Part shown: positions 57,800 through 64,000 of the stretch, one piece after another
Layout: every line of letters begins with the position of its first letter
Numbering within the stretch: the stretch's first letter is position 1
Source: Haloglomus halophilum
GTDB lineage: Archaea; Halobacteriota; Halobacteria; Halobacteriales; Haloarculaceae
NCBI RefSeq assembly: GCF_024298885.1
Contig: NZ_CP101166.1
Span: 2,170,001-2,234,000 of the forward strand
Length of the DNA: 64,000 nucleotides
Reading direction: 5' to 3'
Program-made: the position numbers and the translations under genes
Notes under the pieces: model-generated
What the model was told of the DNA's origin: nothing
Databases searched by the model: none
What the model saw: the letters and a program-made list of their open reading frames with translations, nothing else

Positions 57800-59686
57800 T
57801 CACTGTTCGACCACCGTTCGTCGCTCGCTCGCCTCGTCGTCCGATTCCCCCATCCGGTCGAGGACCGGGGTCTCCAGGAACGTGAGGAGCGAGTACAGGA
57901 CCGGCGACCTGTCGTCGCCGGCCATGTGCGCCCGGTAGCTGTCGAGTGCTCCGCCGTAGTCGAGGAACGGCAACTCGCGGATGGGGTCCCGGTTCTCGAC
58001 GATGGTCTCTATCGGGAAGTTCCGGGCCCGCAACAGCGCTGCGCGGTCGGGCCACGGGCTGTGGTCGAGGTGGTCCTCCGGCGGCGTCTCGTCGCCGACG
58101 TGCTTGCGCCAGAGGACCTTCAGGTTCCCGCCGACCCAGTCGACGGGGAAGCGGTGCTTGAGGGGCATCCCGGTCCGCGCGTGGGGAATCTCGGCCAGCG
58201 CCGGCGAAAGCTGCTCGACCGCCCGGTCGACGAAGTCACGCTGGAGGAAGTACCGCATCGGGACCTGCTGCTGGAGGTCCAGCAGGCGGTTGTCGAGGAA
58301 CGGTGTCCGGTAGGGGCGCATGTGCATCAGGCTGCGCGAGAAGGTCGCGTCCGTGTCCGCCCCCATCGGATAGAAATCGCCGTACAGCACGAGGTCCTGG
58401 AGCGAGCCGTACTCGACGCCGTGGCTCACCACGCCGTCCCGGGTCTCCCGGATGTTGTCGGCGATGACCGAGTCGATGGGCGGTCGCCCCGGCAGGTACG
58501 ACACCGGGTCGACCACCTCCGTCGTCTGGAGCGCGACGTAGTCCTCGACGGACTCGACCGGGTTCCTGGTCGGGAGCTTCAGGGTCCCGACCGAGCCCAG
58601 CGAGAGCGAGCGCGCGTCGAGCTTGCTGCCCTTGAACAGCGAGTCCGCGTACAGCCCGGAGACGAGGACATCGACCTCCTCGCAGATCTCGTCCTCGAAC
58701 CCGGTGAAGTACGCCTGGTCGAACCAGCCGCTGAAGTTCGAGATGGCGGGGTTGCGCTCGAGCGCGGCGGCCTCGTGGTCCGGGTCGCGCTGGAGCAGGT
58801 GGAACTCGTCGCCGGCGGTCTCGGCGGCCTCGAGGGCGACGTTCGCCTCCCGGCTCATCCAGTCGGCGATGTGGAACGCGGTGACCGGCTGGTCCATCGC
58901 GGCCTGCACGAGCCGGGAGTCGCTCCCCCCACTCAGGAGGATGCCGTAGTCGAGGTCGTCGCGCGTCCACTCCTCGACCACGGTCTGGAACGTGTCGGTG
59001 AACCGGTCGAGGTACGTCTCGAAGTCCTCGTCGACCGGCTCGTAGCTGGGGCGCCAGTACGTGTCCACCGAGAGCGACCCGTCCGCGAGGTCGACCGTGG
59101 CGATGGAGCCGGGCGGCACCTCGCGCACGCCCGAGAGCGGCGTCTCGACGCCGAACACCCGGCGGAGCTGGAAGTACTCCTGGAGGTACGGCGCCTCGAA
59201 CTGGGGGTCCACGTCCGGATGGAGCGGCAGCGCCTGCAGCAGCGAGGAGAAGACGAGCCGCTCCCCGTCGGGACGCGATACGAAGAACGGGCGCGTCGCC
59301 ACGCGGTCGGTGACGAGCGACACCGTCCCCGCGGTGCGGTCGTAGACGACGAGCCCGAAGTCGCCGTTCAACTCGCGGACGAAGTCCATCCCGTACTGGT
59401 CGTACAGGTCCGCACAGTAGCGGGCGCTCCCGTCCGGCGGGCCGTCCCGGGGGACGTAGCTCTCGTCGGCCCCGAAACCGTAGACGTCCCCCCAGACCCA
59501 GACCAGCGCCTCCCCGTTGCGGGCCCGGGCCGGCTGCTCCCCCGACAGCAGCGGGTGGAAGGAGCCGAACACCGACAGCCCGTCGTCGACGAACCGGTGG
59601 GCCACCTCGTCGTCGCGCCAGGCGATGGCGTCGACGAACTCGTCGGGCGGCGTGCGGTCGTCGACTGCACCACAGAGTCCTACCAT
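57800..59686 (-). CDS. asparagine-synthase (glutamine-hydrolysing)-like protein
   Basis: This 628-residue AsnB-like protein starts MVGLCGAV, where active enzymes start MCGI; the nucleophile Cys at position 2 is replaced by Val. The rest of the amidotransferase fold is present (ELNGDFGLVVYDRTAGTVSLVTDRVATRPFF). The synthetase half keeps the ATP loop SGGSDSRLVQAAM. It likely uses free ammonia or an amine, or serves as an acyl-adenylate former. Such proteins often lie in haloarchaeal polysaccharide loci. It is first of the pair, and its promoter has the surface-type element. Confidence 0.82.
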   Translation of the reverse strand: MVGLCGAVDDRTPPDEFVDAIAWRDDEVAHRFVDDGLSVFGSFHPLLSGEQPARARNGEALVWVWGDVYGFGADESYVPRDGPPDGSARYCADLYDQYGMDFVRELNGDFGLVVYDRTAGTVSLVTDRVATRPFFVSRPDGERLVFSSLLQALPLHPDVDPQFEAPYLQEYFQLRRVFGVETPLSGVREVPPGSIATVDLADGSLSVDTYWRPSYEPVDEDFETYLDRFTDTFQTVVEEWTRDDLDYGILLSGGSDSRLVQAAMDQPVTAFHIADWMSREANVALEAAETAGDEFHLLQRDPDHEAAALERNPAISNFSGWFDQAYFTGFEDEICEEVDVLVSGLYADSLFKGSKLDARSLSLGSVGTLKLPTRNPVESVEDYVALQTTEVVDPVSYLPGRPPIDSVIADNIRETRDGVVSHGVEYGSLQDLVLYGDFYPMGADTDATFSRSLMHMRPYRTPFLDNRLLDLQQQVPMRYFLQRDFVDRAVEQLSPALAEIPHARTGMPLKHRFPVDWVGGNLKVLWRKHVGDETPPEDHLDHSPWPDRAALLRARNFPIETIVENRDPIRELPFLDYGGALDSYRAHMAGDDRSPVLYSLLTFLETPVLDRMGESDDEASERRTVVEQ

Positions 59687-59716
59687 CAGTTGTCCACTCC
59701 TGACACTCCAGAGGCT

Positions 59717-59734
59717 TTATTATCGGAGCCGTAA
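59717..59734 (-). promoter_or_regulatory. surface-type promoter element, asparagine-synthase-like pair
   Basis: Minus strand TTAC-N7-ATAATAA, 31-37 bases from the ATG at 59686. Confidence 0.55.
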
Positions 59735-59783
59735 TCCCGATTCACGGCCGCCTCGAGGGATAGAGCGGGCGTTTCGGCGCTGC

Positions 59784-61250
59784 CTAGAGGTAGCCCAGCG
59801 TCTGGAGGCGCTCCTCGACCTCGTCGTCGAACGCCATGTCCTGTGTCTCGTCGCCCAGCCGCTGCTTGTACGTCGTGATGGCCGTGTCGAAGCGGCCACG
59901 CGCGAAGCCCGGGGTCTGGATGTCCGTCCCGCTCACTTCCTGCCAGCAGGGCCGGTTCGGGTCGAGTCGGAACCGACGCTGGCTCCCCAGCGAGTCCCAC
60001 TCGAACTTCGACCCGGTGCCGTCGTAGACGGTGCGGAGCATCCGGTTCCAGTGGGCGTACTCCGCCTCGTCGAAGTCCAGCCCCCACGTCCCGTCGTCGG
60101 TCCCGAGCAGGCCGACCGTCTCGGCAGCCGCGTGGTCGTCACAGTGGTCGTCGTCGAACGGCTCCCCGTTGGCGAGCCGGCGGACGACCGCACCGAGTTC
60201 CACCTGCGAGAGGAGCCCGGTCTCCGTTTCCGGCCAGCCCTCGGGCGGGTTGATGATCTCGAGGGGCACGTGCAGGAGCGCCTCGCTCTGGCTCCCGGTG
60301 TGGTGGAACAGGCCGTCCTCGGCGGCGAAGCCGAGATTGTGTCCGTGGTCGGCCGTGACGACGACCGTCGTCTCGTGGTCGGTCTCGGTGCGGATGCGCT
60401 CGATGGTCTCGGTCACCTGCCGGTCGAGGTAGTCGATGGCCGCACCGTAGAGGTCCCGATAGTGCTGGGCGTAGTCGGCGGTGGCGGCAGCGTCGCGGTT
60501 CAGTTCCCACTTGTTCAGCTCTGTCGACGACCAGGAGTTCGGCGCCGTGTGGAGCGAGTCGTCGTACTGGAGCAGGTTCCGCAGCGGCGTGTGGGCGTCC
60601 ATGTAGTTCGCGAACGCGAAGACGGGGGCGCCCGCGTCGTCGGTGACCTCCTCGGTCAGCGTCGCCGAGATGGTGCTCGCGCCGTCGTCGACGAACTCCG
60701 GCACCGGGAGGTCCTTGAAGCGGTGGCCGACCTGTGACCAGACGCCGTTCGCGAGGCTCCGGACCGGCTTCTCGTGGCCGGCCGCCGCGCGGAGGAAGCC
60801 GAGGTGTCGCCGGAGCGAGCTGTCGGCCTCGGCCGCGGCCATGTAGTCCTGTACCGTCAGGCCGTCGGGGAACAGCGACTCGTTCGTGTGCGAGCCGATG
60901 GAGAAGTCGTGGAAGGAGTCGAACAGCGCGTCGAAGCCGAACAGGGAGTTGATGTACGCGTTCGCGCTCAGCCCCACGGTCCGGTGGTTGGGCAGGTCGC
61001 CGAGGAAGGTGTCCTCGTGGTCGAGCGCGTCCCCGAAGTCGAACGAGGCGTCGAACGACTCCGCGTGGACGCCGTGCCGATGCAGGAGTTCGCCCGTGAA
61101 GATGCTCGTGTGGCTGGGGACGCTCCAGGAACTCGCGGTGCGACAGCCCTCGAACGAGCAGTCCGAGGCCTCGCGCAGCCGGGGGGCGTACTCGTCGAAG
61201 TAGTCCTTCCGGACGGTGTCGAGGACGACGAGGACGACGTTCCGCGTCAT
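59784..61250 (-). CDS. sulfatase/alkaline-phosphatase superfamily hydrolase
   Basis: This 488-residue enzyme opens with NVVLVVLDTVRKDYFDEYAPRLREASDCSFEGCRTASSWSVPSHTSIFTGEL. That contains the metal Asp (LD), and SVPSHTS replaces the CXPSR nucleophile motif, as in many haloarchaeal sulfatases. It continues with VVTADHGHNLGF (metal ligands). It may remove sulfate, or transfer phospho-alcohol groups, on surface glycans; cytoplasmic or membrane-peripheral, with no signal peptide. It lies 97 bases upstream of the asparagine-synthase-like genes, same direction. Confidence 0.85.
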   Translation of the reverse strand: MTRNVVLVVLDTVRKDYFDEYAPRLREASDCSFEGCRTASSWSVPSHTSIFTGELLHRHGVHAESFDASFDFGDALDHEDTFLGDLPNHRTVGLSANAYINSLFGFDALFDSFHDFSIGSHTNESLFPDGLTVQDYMAAAEADSSLRRHLGFLRAAAGHEKPVRSLANGVWSQVGHRFKDLPVPEFVDDGASTISATLTEEVTDDAGAPVFAFANYMDAHTPLRNLLQYDDSLHTAPNSWSSTELNKWELNRDAAATADYAQHYRDLYGAAIDYLDRQVTETIERIRTETDHETTVVVTADHGHNLGFAAEDGLFHHTGSQSEALLHVPLEIINPPEGWPETETGLLSQVELGAVVRRLANGEPFDDDHCDDHAAAETVGLLGTDDGTWGLDFDEAEYAHWNRMLRTVYDGTGSKFEWDSLGSQRRFRLDPNRPCWQEVSGTDIQTPGFARGRFDTAITTYKQRLGDETQDMAFDDEVEERLQTLGYL

Positions 61251-61946
61251 GCGATTGCTCCGGGCTGTGGGTGGTCCGTCGTCGGTGTCGGTCCCGTCCG
61301 CGAGCCCCGGCGTAGCTGGACGCGACGGTGCGGAAGCATACCCACACCCAGAACCCCGCGGCTCGTTGTTATCGGCGTCGTAAGGGCATGGAGGCCGAAC
61401 AGCCGCTCTACCCCGTAGAGCGGACTGCCGGGGTGGTAGATGGCCCCCGTCGGGTCTCTCGGCGGGCGAGTGTCCAGTCCTCCGCCGTCCCCGGTATGCT
61501 GTGCTCGACTCCGTGGGGGTATTGTTAGTGTCGGCGTTAGCCTGATATCTTCACCCCCGGCCGCCGTGATGGCTCACACGTCACGTACTCGTTCTGGGGT
61601 ACATCCTGTACCTCCCTCTCGGGCCTCCTCGCTCGCTCCTGTCCCACTAATTTAACAACCCGGCTATATCCGGCAAAGCGGCGATAATCGCAAGATGGCG
61701 GCGGGGTGTAACGGTGTGGAACGGTCGATTTACGCGGTGGGTAAGGGGGTGAAACGGTCCGCGATGGGGTCTGATGCCATGCAGAGGCTGTGGTAGCGGG
61801 GAGTGAATGGGAACCTCTCGCACCGATCCACGGAACAGAATACAACACACCCCGTAACGGTTCAACGCCACTCCACAACGGTCTGAAAGTCCTAGAACCG
61901 AGATTTCCATTTATGCCCTCGAATCCAGTTGGGTTGGGTGACGACA
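61251..61946. other. long intergenic region before the DUF7344 gene
   Basis: No gene is supported by codon pattern. It holds the sulfatase promoter (61366-61383) and a TATA-like TCCATTTATGCC at 61907-61918, 29-40 bases upstream of the ATG at 61947. The rest is less GC-rich than its surroundings and non-repetitive. Confidence 0.45.
61366..61383 (-). promoter_or_regulatory. surface-type promoter element, sulfatase
   Basis: Minus strand TTAC-N7-ATAACAA. It predicts a leader of about 90 bases to the ATG at 61250. Confidence 0.5.
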
Positions 61947-62432
61947 ATGAGTGTCCAGACAGAGCGGACGGCCGACGACGGCGATTCGAGTTCGAGTACA
62001 GAGGCGGACGCGGGCACGAGTATCTCGAAGGACGACGCGTTCCACATCCTGCAGAACTCCCGGCGCCGTGCGGTCCTGCGGTATCTCGCTGCCCACGACG
62101 AGGAGGAGCGGTTCGTGATGCGCGATCTCGCGGAGGAGGTCGCGGCGTGGGAGCACGATACGACGGTCCAGCAGCTGGTCTCGGACGAGCGCCAGCGGGT
62201 CTACATCGCGCTGTACCAGTCCCATCTCCCGAAGCTCGACGACCACGATATCATCGAGTACAACCAGTCCCGCGGGGTCGTCGAGCCGACCGAACTCGTC
62301 GACGCGCTCGCGCCCTACCTCGACGAGGGGCTCCACTCCGACACCGACCTCACCGTCGAGGCGGAGTCCGAGTCGACCGAGGCAGAGGGCGAGAGCATCA
62401 CCGAGACGGTCTCTGCGCTCTTCTCCCGGTGA
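61947..62432 (+). CDS. DUF7344 winged-helix protein
   Basis: This 161-residue protein has a Ser/Asp-rich N-terminus (1-27) followed by a DUF7344 winged-helix domain (DDAFHILQNSRRRAVLRYLAAHDEEERFVMRDLAEEVAAWEHDTTVQQLVSDERQRVYIALYQSHLPKLDDHDIIEYNQSRGVVEPT). A polyacidic tail follows. The family is common in haloarchaea, predicted to bind DNA and often near signalling genes. The ATG at 61947 gives a short leader from the TATA-like site near 61912. Confidence 0.82.
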   Translation: MSVQTERTADDGDSSSSTEADAGTSISKDDAFHILQNSRRRAVLRYLAAHDEEERFVMRDLAEEVAAWEHDTTVQQLVSDERQRVYIALYQSHLPKLDDHDIIEYNQSRGVVEPTELVDALAPYLDEGLHSDTDLTVEAESESTEAEGESITETVSALFSR

Positions 62433-62680
62433 CCCTGCTGCACACCGCGCTCACGGTGTGACCGAGCCCGGAGGCGTTGCCGGTCTGCCTGGAATTTTCT
62501 GGAAAACGGCGCTACAACTGGCTAACTCTACGAACCATTTGTAAAATCCGCGAGAGTACTGGCGAAAGTTGGTTATGGACAGATAGCTACCGACTCTGGT
62601 GGAGATTCCGACCGGTCGGCGCGGGGGCTCGGCGGTCGTGGGGTGCAGTGGTGAACCGCGCGCGGCGCGCGAGCGCGCCG

Positions 62681-63040
62681 TTACTCTCGAATCTCGATGC
62701 GGCCGGTGTTGAAGATCTCCACGTCGAACTCCTCGATGGAGAACTGGAACGGGCCGCCCTTGCGCAGGTCCCCGTTCGGCTGCGGCCGGAACATCCGGTC
62801 GAGCGCGTCGGGGTCGACGTACTCCTGGAACCGCGGGAGGAACTCTGTCGGGGAACTGTCGGCTGCGGCGGCGAGCGCGAGGGAGAGGGTCACCGTCAGC
62901 CCGTCCTCCTCGATGTCGTGGTGGGCGATGTAGAGCGTGCTCCCGTCCTCTACCTGCGCTACTTCCTCTATCACGTCGCCCGGGTCCGCCCGATCCAGGC
63001 TCGACGCGCCCCCCGGGGTCCTGCTACTTTCAGATGCCAT
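62681..63040 (-). CDS. HalOD1 output-domain protein
   Basis: This 119-residue protein fits the HalOD1 domain: an N-terminal helix (DRADPGDVIEEVAQVED), a strand-helix unit (LYIAHHDIEEDGLTVTLSLALAAAADSSPTEFLPRFQEYVDPDALDRMF), and a final hairpin (GPFQFSIEEFDVEIFNTGRIEIRE). HalOD1 domains are output modules of haloarchaeal signal transduction, often alone as small proteins. The ATG at 63040 was chosen because upstream residues are absent in frame. Confidence 0.8.
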   Translation of the reverse strand: MASESSRTPGGASSLDRADPGDVIEEVAQVEDGSTLYIAHHDIEEDGLTVTLSLALAAAADSSPTEFLPRFQEYVDPDALDRMFRPQPNGDLRKGGPFQFSIEEFDVEIFNTGRIEIRE

Positions 63041-63147
63041 CGTGGATTAGTTCTGGATTCACGTTGGCCCCTCGAACGTAAAAATCATCCAGCTATTCTC
63101 TGGTTCTGATAACAGTGCTGAACGCCCGGTAACCGTGGTCTCCCTTG

Positions 63148-63474
63148 CTACTCGCTCTTAGAGACGATACCCCGGCCAGTATCGAACGACACGATGCCCG
63201 CTCTGTCGAGCACGGGCAGGTCGACGAGGTACAGTTCCTCGTGAATATCGAACCAGGTCCGGTCGCTCGCCGACTCCGTATGCTCGTGTTCCCACTCGTG
63301 TACGGCGTCGGTCACCCGGTCGATGGTCACCTGTCCCTCGAGCCGTCCGAGAAGCGCGATGAGGTAGCTGTAGCGTGTTCCCGGCGGTCGGTCGGTAGCG
63401 GACTCCCCGCCTGCAGTGACCGCTGTCTCCTCCACGAACTCGGTCTCGGGTCGGGTGCAGTTTGACGCGATCAT
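63148..63474 (-). CDS. DUF7344-like protein
   Basis: This 108-residue product contains the DUF7344 pattern (RYSYLIALLGRLEGQVTIDRVTDAVHEWEHEHTESASDRTWFDIHEELYLVDLPVLDRAGIVSFDTGRGIVSKSE) of the gene at 61947, with the two-helix front partly shortened. The start is uncertain: the ATG at 63474 (MIASNCTRPE) is used here, one at 63543 is also possible. It may have a divided or divergent DNA-binding helix. It lies 107 bases from the HalOD1 gene on the same strand. Confidence 0.65.
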   Translation of the reverse strand: MIASNCTRPETEFVEETAVTAGGESATDRPPGTRYSYLIALLGRLEGQVTIDRVTDAVHEWEHEHTESASDRTWFDIHEELYLVDLPVLDRAGIVSFDTGRGIVSKSE

Positions 63475-64000
63475 CGGTGAGAGCGGACGGTAGGTGATAC
63501 AGTGGCATCGGCGCGGCCGCCGAGTGTGGACCCCTGCGGACATCGTCCTCACCTGCACTCTCGGCGACCAGGTCCTTTGTAATCGGCTGGATAACCCCCC
63601 ACTCTGGTTTATACCACCCCGTGGCATTGTCTCCCAATAACAGGTATAGTATTTATTATATAATGTGTCCCAACACAGTGACAGACCCTCGCTCTGTGGC
63701 GGCTTCCGACAGAATTCGAGAACCGGTGAGACCCGTCCGACCGAACAGAACGAACTCTTGAGGCCGCTCTTCGTGATTCTGGACGTTCAGCCGACCTGTA
63801 CCACCGGTTGCGGAGAACTGGTCAGTGGCGGTGACTGATGTTCCGATTCGGACTGTTTCATTATGATGGGTTAATGATATATTTCTACGGAATACATAAT
63901 CTGCCGTCACTCCTAGGGAACACTCTTATCCGCGCGTCCCGCCAGCATCCACACGACCAATCGTTACCGCCTCCGATGACTCCCACTCTCCCCGCGCTCC
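63475..64000. other. AT-rich right-end region
   Basis: Around 63640-63670 and 63860-63905 the sequence is unusually AT-rich for this window (GTATTTATTATATAATG; GATATATTTCTACGG). An 84-codon minus-strand ORF exists but has no convincing features. The last bases hold an ATG (63976) that could begin a gene beyond the edge. Confidence 0.4.

Noticed and set aside
63656..63910. 84-codon minus-strand ORF at the right end
   Set aside because: AT-rich and lacking the acidic, GC-ending codon character of the neighbours; no recognisable feature.
63976..64000. ATG that may begin a gene running off the right edge
   Set aside because: Only eight codons are visible, too little to support a gene.

Overview
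The window is a GC-rich chromosomal stretch from a halophilic archaeon (class Halobacteria). The signs are strongly acidic proteins, twin-arginine lipoprotein signals (RR...GC), PGF-CTERM style C-termini, bacterio-opsin-activator (HTH-10) regulators, a HalOD1 domain and AT-rich TATA boxes close to start codons. I see no rRNA, tRNA, CRISPR array or insertion sequence. The left end cuts a gene.

Layout. 0-17 kb is mixed metabolism: a zinc-ribbon wHTH regulator (partial), a DoxX/MFS operon headed by a short ORF, AzlCD, an MFS carrier, an unusual acyl-CoA dehydrogenase homologue, a DsbA-wHTH fusion, SurE, two zinc-ribbon membrane proteins, and a sulfur-type unit (rhodanese-metallo-beta-lactamase plus MFS, with a divergent Cys-rich HTH-10 regulator). 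A Tat lipoprotein and two tandem phage-tail-fibre-like paralogues with swapped middles follow.

17.2-36.2 kb is the most interesting part. It holds five SCP2-like lipid-carrier proteins of two subtypes, two HTH-10 regulators, a PGF-CTERM surface protein, a LivK/LivH/LivM-type transporter without ATPases, an R2-like ligand-binding oxidase operon (oxidase, small acidic protein, [2Fe-2S] ferredoxin), an acyl-CoA ligase and an enoyl-CoA hydratase. Almost all these transcription units share one promoter element: a TATA-like TRAA, one base, then NCCCTCNCATR at fixed spacing. They therefore look like one regulon. My inference is uptake, carriage, oxygenation and CoA activation of a hydrophobic compound. 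R2lox enzymes have no settled physiological role, so a dedicated ferredoxin and lipid carriers in one regulon would be informative.

36.2-61.3 kb is a cell-surface region: Thr/Pro-rich membrane proteins, CapA-like protein, a flippase with a Thr/Pro-rich tail, a sugar nucleotidyltransferase, the DUF4129/DUF7269/DUF58/DUF7519 operon with MoxR nearby, a lid-less Hsp70 with a membrane J-protein, a secreted M14/AspA-like protein with lectin-like repeats, two asparagine-synthase-like proteins and a sulfatase. Twelve promoters here share a different element, TTAC-N7-RTAAYWA, which suggests a second regulon. The right end carries small DUF7344 and HalOD1 signalling proteins and an AT-rich gap.
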